From NCBI GenBank assembly GCA_019115605.1, contig DXDG01000001.1, positions 62,001-126,000 on the forward strand: a stretch of DNA of 64,000 bases. The letters run 5' to 3'. Of the stretch, positions 44,182 to 54,276 are shown one piece after another (position 1 is the stretch's first letter; every line of letters starts with the position of its first letter). The position numbers and the translations under genes were made by a program. The notes under the pieces are model-generated. The model saw nothing but the letters and a program-made list of their open reading frames with translations, made no database searches and had not been told where the DNA came from. The DNA comes from Candidatus Alistipes faecigallinarum (GTDB lineage: Bacteria > Bacteroidota > Bacteroidia > Bacteroidales > Rikenellaceae).

Positions 44182-44384
44182 TTTCAGCAAAATCCCGAAA
44201 ATCGCATTTTTGTGAATTTGCGTGAATTTATGGCTATAAAGGCTAATATTGGCCATTATATCCACATTCCACATATTCCGCGCCCCGCAAAAAAAACGCA
44301 CGGCATGCCCCACCTCATGGAGGAGGCCCCGACACACCCGAAAATACCTATGTATAAAAAAGCTGTTATTTTATTAACAATTTC

Positions 44385-44417
44385 TTGTTCCAAATCCTGA
44401 ATTATTTTGTACCTTTA
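44385..44417 (+). promoter_or_regulatory. Promoter of mutA-mutB
   Basis: TTG at 44385-44387, 22 bases, TACCTTTA at 44410-44417 (last base off consensus). Leader about 50 bases. Confidence 0.6.
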
Positions 44418-44470
44418 CGTGCCGTTTGAAAGAAAAGAAGACTACACTTATAACTAATCTCTAAACAGTT

Positions 44471-46318
44471 ATGGCAAATACCAAACGTGAAAAGCTGTTC
44501 ACCGAATTCCCGCCGGTCTCGACCGAGCAATGGGAAGCGGCGATCGCAGTAGACCTGAAGGGTGCTGACTACGAGCGCAAATTGGTGTGGCGTACGGGTG
44601 AGGGATTCAATGTCCGCCCCTACTACCGCGCCGAGAACCTCGAAGGCATCCAGTTCCTGGGCTCGCAGGCAGGCGAGTTCCCCTACGTTCGCGGTACGCG
44701 CGCAAACAACCACTGGCGCGTACACCAGACCGTTGAGGTCAATTGCCCCAAGGAGGCCAACGCCGAGGCGCTCAAGCTGCTCAACTCGGGCGTCGATTCG
44801 CTCGGTTTCGAAATCGCGAAGGAGGACTTCACGGCCGCCGATCTCGACGAGCTGCTCCGCGACATCTGCGTTCCCGCCATTTCGCTGGTATTCAGCGGCA
44901 AGGGCACGGGCAACGTCGCCGAGCTCGTGATCGCCAAGCTCGAAAAGGAGGGGACGATCGCCGAGGCCGACGTGGCCTTCGCCATCGACCCGCTCGTAAA
45001 GGGCCTCTCGACCAAGGGAGACTTCTGCTCGCCCAACGGTGAGAAGTGCTTCGCCCGCATCGCCGCCCTCATCAAGAAGACGGCTGCCTACAAGCACATC
45101 CGCATCGTAACCGTCTCGGCCGACATCTTCTCGAACGCCGGCTCGACCATCGTCGAGGAGCTTGCCTTCGCCCTTTCGGCAGGCAACGAGTACCTCGCCC
45201 GTCTGACCGACGCCGGTCTGACGGTGGACGAGGCCGCCCGCAAGCTGCGCTTCTCGTTCGCGGTAACCTCCAACTACTTCATGGAGATCGCCAAGCTGCG
45301 CGCTGCCCGCATGCTCTGGGCCAACATCGTCAAGGCGTACAACCCCGAGAAGAACTGCGCCGGCAAGATGATGATCCACGCCACGACCTCGAAGTGGAAC
45401 CAGACGGTCTACGATCCCTATGTAAACATGCTGCGCGGCACGACCGAAGCCATGTCGGCCGCCATCGGCGGCGTCTACTCGATGGAGGTAACGCCGTTCG
45501 ACCGCTCGTTCGAGACGCCGAGCGAATTTGCCAAGCGTATCGCCCGCAACGTCGAGCTGCTGCTCAAGCATGAGTCGCACTTCGACCAGGTGGTCGATCC
45601 CGCCGGCGGTTCCTACTACGTGGAGAACCTGACGCAGTCGATCGCCGCCGAGGCGTGGAAGCTCTTCCTCGAGATCGAGCAGAAGGGCGGCTATACGGAG
45701 GCCTACAAGGCCGGCGTGATCAAGGAGCGCGTGGAGGCATCGGCCGCCGCCAAGGACAAGGCCATCGCCACGCGCCGCCAGTCGCTGCTCGGCGCCAACC
45801 AGTTCCCCAACTTCACGGAGGTCGCTCCGAAGGAGATCACCGAAGACGCCGTCAAGCGTCCGCAGGCCGAAGGCAATGTCCTTACGCCCTACCGCGGTGC
45901 CATGGCCTTCGAGGAGATGCGTCTGCACGTGGACCGCTCGGGCAAGGAGCCCAAGGCCTTCATGCTCACCTGCGGCAACCTCGCCATGGCCCGTGCACGC
46001 GCCCAGTTCTCGTGCAACTTCTTCGCCTGCGCCGGTATCCGCGTCATCGACAACACCTTCTTCAAGTCGGTTGAGGAGGGCGTAAAGGCCGCTCTGGAGT
46101 CGAAGGCCCAGATCGTCGTGGTCTGCGCCTCGGATGACGACTACGCGGAGGTGGCACCCAAGGTCAAGGAGCTGCTCGGCGACAAGGCCATCCTCGTCGT
46201 TGCCGGAGCTCCCGCCTGCACGCCCGAACTCGAGGCACAGGGCATCAAGAACTTCATCAACGTGAAGTCGAATGTCCTCGAGACCCTGAAGTATTACCTT
46301 AAAGAGATGGGAATCTGA
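44471..46318 (+). CDS. mutA: Methylmalonyl-CoA mutase small (beta) subunit
   Basis: The non-catalytic partner of MutB, 615 residues: a TIM-barrel-like region (RRENLEG-type start [36 protein letters not shown]) and a C-terminal flavodoxin-like fold that no longer has the DxHxxG cobalamin motif, as expected for the small subunit. The heterodimer interconverts methylmalonyl-CoA and succinyl-CoA; in Bacteroidales it runs towards propionate. Two bases separate its stop from the mutB start. Confidence 0.96.
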   Translation: MANTKREKLFTEFPPVSTEQWEAAIAVDLKGADYERKLVWRTGEGFNVRPYYRAENLEGIQFLGSQAGEFPYVRGTRANNHWRVHQTVEVNCPKEANAEALKLLNSGVDSLGFEIAKEDFTAADLDELLRDICVPAISLVFSGKGTGNVAELVIAKLEKEGTIAEADVAFAIDPLVKGLSTKGDFCSPNGEKCFARIAALIKKTAAYKHIRIVTVSADIFSNAGSTIVEELAFALSAGNEYLARLTDAGLTVDEAARKLRFSFAVTSNYFMEIAKLRAARMLWANIVKAYNPEKNCAGKMMIHATTSKWNQTVYDPYVNMLRGTTEAMSAAIGGVYSMEVTPFDRSFETPSEFAKRIARNVELLLKHESHFDQVVDPAGGSYYVENLTQSIAAEAWKLFLEIEQKGGYTEAYKAGVIKERVEASAAAKDKAIATRRQSLLGANQFPNFTEVAPKEITEDAVKRPQAEGNVLTPYRGAMAFEEMRLHVDRSGKEPKAFMLTCGNLAMARARAQFSCNFFACAGIRVIDNTFFKSVEEGVKAALESKAQIVVVCASDDDYAEVAPKVKELLGDKAILVVAGAPACTPELEAQGIKNFINVKSNVLETLKYYLKEMGI

Positions 46319-46320
46319 TC

Positions 46321-48459
46321 ATGAGAGCAAAATTTTCTGAACTGAAATACGAAGCGGGCCAGCAGAAGAGCTGCTGCGCCACGAAGGGCTGCGGCGAGGT
46401 TGAACCGTGGCTCACGGCCGAGCGCATTCCCGTCAAGGGCGCCTATACGGCCGAAGATCTCGAGGGCATGGAGCACCTGAACTATGCCGCAGGTATCGCC
46501 CCGTTCCTCCGCGGTCCCTACTCGACGATGTACGTGATGCGTCCGTGGACGATCCGTCAGTACGCCGGTTTCTCGACCGCCGAGGAGTCCAACGCCTTCT
46601 ACCGCCGCAACCTCGCAGCCGGCCAGAAGGGTCTTTCGGTGGCCTTCGACCTGGCTACGCACCGCGGCTACGACGCCGACCACCCGCGCGTGGTGGGCGA
46701 CGTGGGCAAGGCCGGTGTGTCGATCTGCTCGGTTGAGGACATGAAGGTGCTCTTCAACGGCATTCCCCTCGACCGCATGTCGGTGTCGATGACCATGAAC
46801 GGTGCCGTGCTGCCCATCCTGGCCTTCTACATCGTTACGGGTCTGGAGCAGGGCTGCACGCTCGACCAGCTCTCGGGTACGATCCAGAACGACATCCTCA
46901 AGGAGTTCATGGTGCGTAACACCTATATCTATCCGCCCGAGTTCTCGATGCGCATCATCGCCGACATCTTCGAGTACACCTCGAAGAACATGCCCAAGTT
47001 CAACTCGATCTCCATTTCGGGTTACCACATGCAGGAGGCGGGCGCCACGGCCGACATCGAGCTGGCCTACACGCTGGCCGACGGTCTGGAGTACCTCCGC
47101 GCAGGTATCAATGCCGGCATGTCGATCGACGCCTTCGCACCGCGTCTGTCGTTCTTCTGGGCTATCGGCATGAACCACTTCATGGAGATCGCCAAGATGC
47201 GCGCCGCGCGCATGCTCTGGGCCAAGATCGTCAAGCAGTTCGATCCGAAGAACCCCAAGTCGCTGGCACTGCGTACCCACTCGCAGACCTCGGGATGGTC
47301 GCTCACGGAGCAGGATCCCTTCAACAACGTGGCCCGTACGGCCATCGAGGCCATGGGCGCCGCTTTGGGACACACCCAGTCGCTGCACACCAACGCCCTC
47401 GACGAGGCGATCGCCCTGCCGACCGACTTCTCGGCCCGTATCGCCCGCAACACACAGATCTACATCCAGGAGGAGACCAACATCTGCCGGGAGATCGACC
47501 CGTGGGCCGGTTCGTACTATGTGGAGTCGCTCACCAACGAGATCGCACACAAGGCCTGGGAGCACATCCAGGAGATCGAGAAGCTCGGCGGTATGGCCAA
47601 GGCCATCGAGACGGGTATTCCGAAGATGCGTATCGAGGAGGCTGCGGCCCGCAAGCAGGCCCGCATCGACTCGGGCGCCGAGAAGATTATCGGCGTGAAC
47701 GAGTACCGTCTGGAGAAGGAGGCCCCGATCGACATCCTCGCCGTGGACAACACCGCCGTACGCGAGAGCCAGATCAAGCGTCTGAAGGAGCTGCGTGCTT
47801 CGCGCGACGAGGCTGCCGTGAAGAAGGCGCTCGAGGCCATCACCGAGTGCGTGAAGACCAAGAAGGGCAACCTGCTTGAACTGGCCGTCGAGGCTGCGAA
47901 GGTCCGCGCTACGCTGGGTGAGATCTCCGACGCCTGCGAGGTGGTCGTAGGCCGCTACAAAGCCGTTATCCGTTCCATTTCAGGAGTATATTCGTCAGAA
48001 GTGAAAAACGACAAATCCTTCGAGCGCGCCAAGGAGCTGTGCGCCGAGTTCGCCAAGAAAGAGGGCCGTCAGCCGCGTATCATGATCGCCAAGATGGGTC
48101 AGGACGGCCACGACCGCGGTGCCAAGGTCGTAGCTACGGGTTATGCCGACATCGGCTTCGACGTCGACATGGGTCCGCTGTTCCAGACCCCCGAGGAGGC
48201 TGCCAAGCAGGCTGTCGAGAACGACGTGCACATCGTCGGCGTTTCGTCGCTGGCCGCAGGACACCTCACGCTCGTGCCGCAACTGATCGCCGAGCTGAAG
48301 AAACTCGGCCGCGAGGATATCATCGTCATCGTCGGCGGTGTCATTCCTCACCAGGACTACGATGAGCTCTACCGCGACGGTGCCGCCGCCATCTTCGGCC
48401 CCGGTACGCCGATCGCCACGGCAGCCATCAAGATGCTCGAAATCCTGCTCGCGGAGTAA
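46321..48459 (+). CDS. mutB: Methylmalonyl-CoA mutase large (alpha) subunit
   Basis: The catalytic, adenosylcobalamin-binding subunit, 712 residues. The barrel holds [60 protein letters not shown] and [28 protein letters not shown]; the C-terminal B12 domain has [20 protein letters not shown], with D595-G-H597-D-R-G600 and His597 as the axial cobalt ligand, and [26 protein letters not shown]. Together with MutA it forms the succinate-to-propionate step. MeaB and the epimerase are not in the window. Followed by a terminator. Confidence 0.98.
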   Translation: MRAKFSELKYEAGQQKSCCATKGCGEVEPWLTAERIPVKGAYTAEDLEGMEHLNYAAGIAPFLRGPYSTMYVMRPWTIRQYAGFSTAEESNAFYRRNLAAGQKGLSVAFDLATHRGYDADHPRVVGDVGKAGVSICSVEDMKVLFNGIPLDRMSVSMTMNGAVLPILAFYIVTGLEQGCTLDQLSGTIQNDILKEFMVRNTYIYPPEFSMRIIADIFEYTSKNMPKFNSISISGYHMQEAGATADIELAYTLADGLEYLRAGINAGMSIDAFAPRLSFFWAIGMNHFMEIAKMRAARMLWAKIVKQFDPKNPKSLALRTHSQTSGWSLTEQDPFNNVARTAIEAMGAALGHTQSLHTNALDEAIALPTDFSARIARNTQIYIQEETNICREIDPWAGSYYVESLTNEIAHKAWEHIQEIEKLGGMAKAIETGIPKMRIEEAAARKQARIDSGAEKIIGVNEYRLEKEAPIDILAVDNTAVRESQIKRLKELRASRDEAAVKKALEAITECVKTKKGNLLELAVEAAKVRATLGEISDACEVVVGRYKAVIRSISGVYSSEVKNDKSFERAKELCAEFAKKEGRQPRIMIAKMGQDGHDRGAKVVATGYADIGFDVDMGPLFQTPEEAAKQAVENDVHIVGVSSLAAGHLTLVPQLIAELKKLGREDIIVIVGGVIPHQDYDELYRDGAAAIFGPGTPIATAAIKMLEILLAE

Positions 48460-48480
48460 TCCGCACGGAGCGATCCATGC

Positions 48481-48518
48481 AAAGCGCCCCCGGACCCGAG
48501 GTCCGAGGGCGCTTTTTT
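48481..48518 (+). terminator. Intrinsic terminator after mutB
   Basis: A 9-bp outer stem (aaagcgccc / gggcgcttt) and 5-bp inner stem (cggac / gtccg) around CCGAG, with six T. Confidence 0.92.
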
Positions 48519-48546
48519 GTGGTCGGAAAGACCGGCTTCCGGAAGG

Positions 48547-49689
48547 CTACCGGCAGGCCTCCAGGATGCGGCGGGCCATCGCCCCGTCCACATTGCCGGC
48601 CTCGCCGTAATGCACGCCCTGGGCATTGAAGCGGCGCTCGATCTCGGCGATCGTCTCCTCGCCGATACCCTCCTCCGAGAGGTGCGTCGAAAGACCCAGC
48701 GAGCGGAAGAACGCCTCGGTGCGGGCCAGCGTCTGCTCGATACGCTCCTCTTCGCTGCCCTCCGTGATGCCCCAGATACGCTCGCCGTACTGCAGCAGCT
48801 TGCCGTGCTTCTGCTCGCGCAGCGTCCGCAGCGTACCGTTGATGACGATCGCCAGCGTTGCGCCGTGCGTCAGTCCGTGCAGGGCCGTCAGTTCGTGGCC
48901 GATCATGTGGGTCGCCCAGTCCTGCGTTACGCCCATGGCGATCATGTCGTTCAGACCCAGCGTCGCGCCGAGCATGTACTCCGACATCACGTCGTAATCG
49001 CGCGGCTCGGCCAGGGCGCGGGGCGCGATCTCCACGATCGTATGGAGAATACCCTCGGCCCAGCGGTCCATCAGGCGCGACTGTCCGGGGGTGGTCATGT
49101 ACTGTTCGAGCACATGGACAAAGGTATCCGACAGGCCGCAGGCGATCTGCCGCGTCGGCAGCGAGAACAGCGTCTCTGGATCGAGGATCGAGAAGACGGG
49201 ATAGTTGCCGTAGAAGGCAAACTTCTCCTTGGTCTCGTAACGCGAGATAACGGCGCCGCTGTTCATCTCGGAGCCCGTGGCCGACATGGTCAGCACGGTA
49301 GCCAGCGGCACCGTGTGCTCGGCCTTGCCCTTGAGCACGATATCCCAGGCATCACCGTCGTAGAGCAGGCCGGCGGCAATGAGTTTCGTGCCGTCGATCA
49401 CCGAACCGCCGCCCACGGCCAACAGGAAATCGACCTTGCGCTCCTTGCCCAGGGCAATGGCCTTGCGCAGGGTCTCGACCGAAGGATTGGGCTCAATACC
49501 CCAGAACTCGACGAAATCGCGGCCCGCGAGGGCGGCAACCACCTGGTCGTAGACACCGTTGCGCTTGACGCTGCCGCCGCCGAAGGTGATCATGATGCGC
49601 TTGTCGGCGGAGATGAGCGTGGAGAGTCGGGCGATCTGGCCCTTGCCGAAGATCAGCTCCGTAGGATTGTGATAGATGAAGTTTTTCAT
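48547..49689 (-). CDS. Iron-containing alcohol dehydrogenase (YqhD/butanol dehydrogenase-like)
   Basis: A 380-residue group III dehydrogenase: MKNFIYHNPTELIFGKGQI start, nucleotide loop FGGGSVKRNG, VGGGSVIDGTKL with the metal/NAD(P) region, TMSATGSEMNSGAVIS, and the metal-ligand histidines in ATHMIGHELTALHGLTHGATLAI. The FGGGSVKRNGVYDQV start and ATGSEMN are typical of the NADPH-dependent YqhD/BDH group, which reduces short-chain and toxic aldehydes. The ATG at 49689 is chosen over the frame to 49776, whose extra residues lie upstream of the predicted transcript start near 49770. Confidence 0.94.
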   Translation of the reverse strand: MKNFIYHNPTELIFGKGQIARLSTLISADKRIMITFGGGSVKRNGVYDQVVAALAGRDFVEFWGIEPNPSVETLRKAIALGKERKVDFLLAVGGGSVIDGTKLIAAGLLYDGDAWDIVLKGKAEHTVPLATVLTMSATGSEMNSGAVISRYETKEKFAFYGNYPVFSILDPETLFSLPTRQIACGLSDTFVHVLEQYMTTPGQSRLMDRWAEGILHTIVEIAPRALAEPRDYDVMSEYMLGATLGLNDMIAMGVTQDWATHMIGHELTALHGLTHGATLAIVINGTLRTLREQKHGKLLQYGERIWGITEGSEEERIEQTLARTEAFFRSLGLSTHLSEEGIGEETIAEIERRFNAQGVHYGEAGNVDGAMARRILEACR

Positions 49690-49773
49690 GGTATGAATCG
49701 AATTACAGCATTGATGATGCAAGGTTGCCTGCCGCAACGCCTCCGCGTATGGACGGCCACGGCATGGACGTAA

Positions 49774-49781
49774 CAAAGATA
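49774..49781 (-). promoter_or_regulatory. -7 promoter element for the alcohol dehydrogenase
   Basis: TATCTTTG on the minus strand, 5' leader of about 80 bases; no -33 TTG at the usual distance. Confidence 0.6.
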
Positions 49782-49791
49782 CGAAATCGCA

Positions 49792-49834
49792 GGCAAAAAG
49801 AAAACCCCGGAGCGCTTTTCAGCCTCCGGGGTTT
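49792..49834 (-). terminator. Terminator after the PpiD-like gene
   Basis: On the minus strand an 11-bp stem (49802-49812 with 49824-49834) is followed by TTTTCTTTTT. Confidence 0.88.
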
Positions 49835-49880
49835 CGTATCTATCAGCCGCGGTTCACCGGAACTGCAGCTGTCGGTACCG

Positions 49881-51911
49881 TTAGAAATATTTGCCGCGCA
49901 GATCCTCGATCTTGGCCATCTGCTGAACAGCCGGGAGGAAGAACTGCTGGGCCATGTTCTCATACATGGCCTGGGCACGAACCTTCTCGCCCTCGGCATT
50001 CTGCTTCTCGGTCTGCTGGGCATCCTCGACCTCGACGATGAAGACTCCCGAAAGGCCCTTCACGGGTGCCGACACAACGCCCTGCTGCGACGAAGTGATC
50101 GCTCCGACGACACGCGGCTCGAAGCCGATGCCCTCGAGATAGAACGACGAGAAGCTTACATCCTTGAAGTCCGCAACCTCGGCGCCGAGGCTGGCAGCCT
50201 GCTCGGCGAGGGTCGAACCGGCGAGGTCCTTGACGATATAGTCGTATTTCTTGTCGCGGAGCACCTGGGCGCGCAGCTGCGCCTCCACCTTCTCCATCGA
50301 GGCATATTCGTCGTTGTCAACTGCCGTAAGCATGGCAATCACGTAATCCTTGCCGACGGAGAAGATCTCCGAAACGTCACCCGGCTCGGCGCCATAGACC
50401 CAGCGGACCACGTCGCGCGAATCCTCCATGCCGCGCAGCGTGCGATCACCCTGGTTGATGACGGCGACACGGGGCGTTACGGCAGCCTCCGAAGCGGCGG
50501 CGGCGAAGGCCTCCGAGGAGCCCTTGGCATTGACCATGAACGAACCGGCGTTGTTGTGCACGTTGCGACGCGTATCAGCCGAAGCCTCGACGGGATAGGT
50601 GATCGAAGCGATCTGAAGGTGCTTTACGGGCTTGTCGGCGCGGTATACCTGCATGAGCTGGACCGTTCCGCCCGAGGCGATCTTCACGATATCGCCCGCC
50701 TTGGCGTTGCCGAGCGCCTCGGCAAACTCGCCGACGAAGGCCGAGAAGGGCATTACGCCGACCTCACCGCCATTGGCGGCCGTTGCATCATAGACCGAAT
50801 AGCGGGCTGCGGCCTGGGCGAAGTCCCCGCCGTTGCGCAGCACCGTCAGCAGGCTGTCGGCCAGCTTCTCCTCGCTGGAGGGGAGCACGATATGGCGCAG
50901 ACCGAGCGAATCGGGAGCCTCCTTGACCGCAAGCACGCGGGCCATCGTCCACTCGTTGTTTTTCAGTACGGGTCCGTAGGTCTTGCCATCCAGCAGGGCG
51001 GCAGCCTCATCCTCGGGAAGCTGGGCGGCCGTAACGAAGTTGTCGGCAATGTGGCCGTTGCGGTTGGCACGCACGAAACTCTTCAACTCCTCGGCGGCGG
51101 CGAACTCCTTGCCGACCTCCATGACCTTCTGCTCGAGTTTGAGCAGGTCGTCGTCCGTGGGAGCGACCTCGAAGACAACGTAGGAGATCGTACGCGACGG
51201 CGACTGACGGAAGAGATCCTTGTGGTTGTTGTAATAGCTCTTCATCTCGGCACTCGTGATCTGGAAGAGCGAATCGGGAACATCCGTATACTTCTTGCCG
51301 GTCCACTTTCCGGCAAAGAGGTTGTTTGCCGTCTTGACACCCTGCTCCACCTCAAGGGCGTTCACGAAGACACCGCCACGGACCAGGCCGAAATACTTCT
51401 GCATCTCACGCTCCGTACGGGCCTGCTCGTTAAGCCGGGCCCACATCTGCGCGGCCTGAGGATTGGTCTCGGCCTGTGCGAGAAAATCCGATACGGCCGC
51501 TACGTTGAAGGTTCCGGTCCGCGGATCGGCAAAGGCGCTGTAGAAGGCCTGCGTCGGCTGCTTGCCGCTGGCCATGGCCATACGCTCGGGCTCGGTAACA
51601 CGCAGCCCCAGCTTGTCGAAACCGGGCGTCAGGACATATTTCGAGATCAGCGACTGCCAGGCGGCATTGGCCAGCATGGCGGCCTGCTGCTCGTCGCTCT
51701 CCTGAGCGCCGCTCTGCGTCTTGATCTGCTCGTACTGATCGTAATACTCCGAATAATGGATCTTCTCACCGTCGATCACACCGACCTTGGGGTCGTTGCC
51801 CGAGAAGCCCATCTCGGTCTTCAAAGAGAGAATGAAAGCCAAGAGGGCAAGGGCGATGATAATCGAGAGCACGATGCCGAACTTGGTGCGTAAAGTGTTT
51901 AAACTTGCCAT
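49881..51911 (-). CDS. Membrane-anchored periplasmic foldase, PpiD/SurA-like peptidyl-prolyl isomerase
   Basis: A 676-residue protein with one N-terminal membrane anchor (about 12-30), a SurA-type N-terminal chaperone region (VGVIDGEKIHYSEYYDQYEQIK...) and a parvulin domain (LGLRHIVLPSSEEKLADSLLTVLRNGGDFAQAAARYSVY...GGEVGVMPFSAFVGEFAEAL), then a second parvulin-like and C-terminal helical part. This is the plan of PpiD, which helps outer-membrane and secreted proteins fold after leaving the Sec channel. It has its own promoter, 158 bases after the CNNM/CorC gene, and its own terminator. Confidence 0.92.
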   Translation of the reverse strand: MASLNTLRTKFGIVLSIIIALALLAFILSLKTEMGFSGNDPKVGVIDGEKIHYSEYYDQYEQIKTQSGAQESDEQQAAMLANAAWQSLISKYVLTPGFDKLGLRVTEPERMAMASGKQPTQAFYSAFADPRTGTFNVAAVSDFLAQAETNPQAAQMWARLNEQARTEREMQKYFGLVRGGVFVNALEVEQGVKTANNLFAGKWTGKKYTDVPDSLFQITSAEMKSYYNNHKDLFRQSPSRTISYVVFEVAPTDDDLLKLEQKVMEVGKEFAAAEELKSFVRANRNGHIADNFVTAAQLPEDEAAALLDGKTYGPVLKNNEWTMARVLAVKEAPDSLGLRHIVLPSSEEKLADSLLTVLRNGGDFAQAAARYSVYDATAANGGEVGVMPFSAFVGEFAEALGNAKAGDIVKIASGGTVQLMQVYRADKPVKHLQIASITYPVEASADTRRNVHNNAGSFMVNAKGSSEAFAAAASEAAVTPRVAVINQGDRTLRGMEDSRDVVRWVYGAEPGDVSEIFSVGKDYVIAMLTAVDNDEYASMEKVEAQLRAQVLRDKKYDYIVKDLAGSTLAEQAASLGAEVADFKDVSFSSFYLEGIGFEPRVVGAITSSQQGVVSAPVKGLSGVFIVEVEDAQQTEKQNAEGEKVRAQAMYENMAQQFFLPAVQQMAKIEDLRGKYF

Positions 51912-51950
51912 ATAAATTGTTAATTATTCGTTTTGTTTCGAAAGATCAGC

Positions 51951-51983
51951 CAAAGGTAGTAAAATTAATTGTAAAAACGACAA
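51951..51983 (-). promoter_or_regulatory. Promoter of the PpiD-like gene
   Basis: Minus strand: TTG (51981-51983), 22 bases, TACCTTTG (51951-51958); leader about 40 bases. Confidence 0.78.
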
Positions 51984-52069
51984 GAAGCGCAGAAAAATAC
52001 GTCCTGAAACTCACGACACTCCACCCGGGCGGAACCCCGCCGCGGGAAGCCGCCGGCCGCCGGCCGGGA

Positions 52070-53332
52070 TCAGATCTTCTTGACACGCGCCAGCTCGATC
52101 CGCGAACGGGTTGTCCGCAGGATGCGCAGCTGCAGCGAGCCGATGACGACCGTCTCGCCCGTTGTCGGGATCCCCTCGTAATTGTAGATGATGAAGCCTG
52201 CCAGCGTATCGTACTCCTTGCTCTCCTCGATGCCCAGATCGTACTTCTCGTTGAGATACTTCACCTCCAGCCGGCACGAAAGGACGTACTCGTTCTCGCC
52301 GACCTGCTTTTCGACCAGCTCCGAAACGTCGTGCTCGTCCTCGATCTCGCCGAAGATCTGCTCGAGGACATCCTCCAGCGAGATCACGCCGGCCGTACCG
52401 CCGAACTCGTCGATCACCACGGCAATGTTCGAACGATGCTTGATGAAGTTCTCGAGCACCGCTTGCAGGGGCATCGTCTCGGGGACGAAGTTGACCTGCA
52501 TCATCACGTCGGCAATCTGCGCCGGACGCGTGAAGAGGCTCTTCGAATTGACGTAGCCGATGATGTTGTCGATGGACTTGCGCCAGACAAAGATCCGCGA
52601 GAATTTCGACTCGACGAAGCGCTCGGTCAGCTGCGCGATCGAGGTCTCGTCGATATCCACCGCCTCGATGTCGATGCGCGGAACCATACAGTCCCTCACG
52701 CGCAGATCGGCAAAGTCGAGTGCATTCTGGAAGAGTTTCAGCTCGTTGTCGGGTTCGGCGTGCTGCTCCGTATTGTTCGCCTCAAGCAGGGCGGCCAGGT
52801 CTTCGCGGTTGAAGTTCGGCGCCGCATCCTGCCGTTTGACCCGCCGCCCCATCAGGCGCAGAATGCCGTGCGAGAGCAGTGTCGTGAAACGGGCCAGCGG
52901 ATAGAGCAGGATGTAAAAGAAGTAGATCACCGGAGCCAGCGCCCGGTAGTAGAAGTTCGGGTTGTTCTTGAAGATCGACTTGGGCAGGAACTCGGCGACA
53001 AAGATGATGATGAGCGTCGAGACAATCGTATCGAGGGCCACCGATCCGCTCGCGGCAAGCTCGTCCCAGTGCAGCCAGCCGTAGACCTCCCGCAGCAGAA
53101 TCGACATGGAGAGCGAATAGACGACCAGGGCAATGTTGTTGCCCACGAGGATCGTCGTAATGTACTGGCCCGGGTCACGGGCAAAGACCGCGGCGATCCG
53201 GTCGAACATCCGGCTCTGCTTGCGGTCGATCTCCAGTTTGAGCCGGTTTTTACTCGTGAAGGCGATCTCCATGCCCGAAAAGAAGGCGGAGAGCAGCAGC
53301 ATCGCGGCGATCAGCAGAATAATGGACAACAT
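52070..53332 (-). CDS. CNNM/CorC-type transporter-associated protein (DUF21 + CBS pair, GldE-like)
   Basis: A 420-residue protein: DUF21 membrane domain with four hydrophobic segments (about 1-20, 55-78, 98-118, 128-150), two CBS domains (about 190-315; MVPRIDIEAVDID and IDEFGGTAGVISLEDVLEQIFGEI) and a C-terminal CorC_HlyC domain (GENEYVLSCRLEV...YDTLAGFIIYNYEGIPTTGETVVIG). Relatives take part in Mg2+/Co2+ homeostasis; the Bacteroidetes branch is often labelled gliding-motility-associated GldE, and no gliding genes are near. Starts five bases after lptC. Confidence 0.92.
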   Translation of the reverse strand: MLSIILLIAAMLLLSAFFSGMEIAFTSKNRLKLEIDRKQSRMFDRIAAVFARDPGQYITTILVGNNIALVVYSLSMSILLREVYGWLHWDELAASGSVALDTIVSTLIIIFVAEFLPKSIFKNNPNFYYRALAPVIYFFYILLYPLARFTTLLSHGILRLMGRRVKRQDAAPNFNREDLAALLEANNTEQHAEPDNELKLFQNALDFADLRVRDCMVPRIDIEAVDIDETSIAQLTERFVESKFSRIFVWRKSIDNIIGYVNSKSLFTRPAQIADVMMQVNFVPETMPLQAVLENFIKHRSNIAVVIDEFGGTAGVISLEDVLEQIFGEIEDEHDVSELVEKQVGENEYVLSCRLEVKYLNEKYDLGIEESKEYDTLAGFIIYNYEGIPTTGETVVIGSLQLRILRTTRSRIELARVKKI

Positions 53333-53337
53333 CGGAG

Positions 53338-54255
53338 TTATTTTTCGGAATTCGTATTCGCTTCAACTTCCGCGGCAGCCTCGACGGGGCTCGCTTCAAC
53401 CGGCTGCATCGCGACCGGCTTCACCTCATGCGACGCAGAGACACGGGCACCCCCTTCGGCGGATATCGCCGCACGCTCCGCGACACGGGGCCGCGCCGGA
53501 GTGGTTGCGACCGGGCGTGCCGGAGCCGCACTCGGGGCAGGAGCCGCAACGGCGGACTGCGGCACGGAGAGCCCGCTGTCGGCCGACGACGGCCGATCCG
53601 CATCCGGGCGCGCTGCCGCGCCCCGGGTCGGCGCGGCAGCCGGAGCCGGCTCTTCGGAGGCCATCGTTGCCGTAGAATCCCTTGCGGTCTTCATCTCCAC
53701 CTCCATACGGCCCTTCATGCGCCGGAAACGCCACTCCTTGAACGAGGCATCCGACTCGAAACCCTCGCCGATAAAGACATCGCGTCCGTTGTTCTGCACG
53801 ATCTTCGAATCGACGTTCGAGTAGACCTTGTCGGTCCGGGCGTTCCAGAAGAGCTGCTGCGTATAGAGGGTCTTGCCGTCGGACTTGCGCACCACGACGT
53901 TTCCCTTCGCCTCCCACAGCTCCTGGTTTTCGTAATAGATGGCGTAGTTGGCCGTCAGCACGGCATCGACCGACGAGAGCGAATCATCCTGGTAGGTCGT
54001 GATCTTCACCCCCTTGCGGAACTCCCGGTAAGGCTCCCGGGCCAGCGTATAGCCTTCGAGCTGCGGAGCCGTGAAATGGTACGAGCGGCGTCCGTTGCGC
54101 GACATGATGACCGAGAGGCTGTCGCTGTATTCGGTCATCAGCGTCTCGACGGAACCGGCCGCCTCGGGCTCCTTCTCCCCGCAGGAGAATAGCAAGATAG
54201 CACTCCCCGCTACGGAGAGTGCTACCCGACCATATTTTATCCAGTTTCTGGGCAT
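53338..54255 (-). CDS. lptC: LPS export protein LptC with long Ala/Pro-rich tail
   Basis: A 305-residue protein with signal and lipobox (AILLFSCGE; Cys25) rather than a simple membrane anchor. The OstA-like/LptC fold covers about 55-195: YHFTAPQLEGYTLAREPYREFRKGVKITTYQDDSLSSVDAVLTANYAIYYENQELWEAKGNVVVRKSDGKTLYTQQLFWN. LptC bridges the LptBFG transporter and LptA. The last ~110 residues are low-complexity Ala/Pro/Ser/Glu and have no counterpart in standard LptC (about 190 residues); they may span the periplasm or contact cell wall. Lies between the TPR protein gene (21 bases) and the CNNM gene (5 bases). Confidence 0.88.
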   Translation of the reverse strand: MPRNWIKYGRVALSVAGSAILLFSCGEKEPEAAGSVETLMTEYSDSLSVIMSRNGRRSYHFTAPQLEGYTLAREPYREFRKGVKITTYQDDSLSSVDAVLTANYAIYYENQELWEAKGNVVVRKSDGKTLYTQQLFWNARTDKVYSNVDSKIVQNNGRDVFIGEGFESDASFKEWRFRRMKGRMEVEMKTARDSTATMASEEPAPAAAPTRGAAARPDADRPSSADSGLSVPQSAVAAPAPSAAPARPVATTPARPRVAERAAISAEGGARVSASHEVKPVAMQPVEASPVEAAAEVEANTNSEK

Positions 54256-54276
54256 CGTGCGGCTGATGTCCGGGCC

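Larger units (their letters stand above)
43994..44470. other. 477-base AT-rich divergent intergenic region between glnN and mutA
   Basis: Contains the glnN promoter (minus) and mutA promoter (plus) at its two ends and, between them, low-GC DNA with recurring CCCGAAAA: direct copies at 44110-44117, 44174-44181 and 44194-44201 and an inverted copy at 44159-44166. No credible coding sequence; an 85-codon frame on the minus strand (44080-44337) is made of the AT-rich repeats and has no family features. No cobalamin riboswitch was recognised. Confidence 0.68.

Noticed and set aside
44080..44337. 85-codon minus-strand frame in the glnN-mutA gap
   Set aside because: Encodes AT-rich repeat sequence, no family features, and runs across the CCCGAAAA repeats.
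44210..44470. Cobalamin riboswitch upstream of mutAB
   Set aside because: No B12-box-like element or suitable fold recognised; only AT-rich spacer and a promoter.
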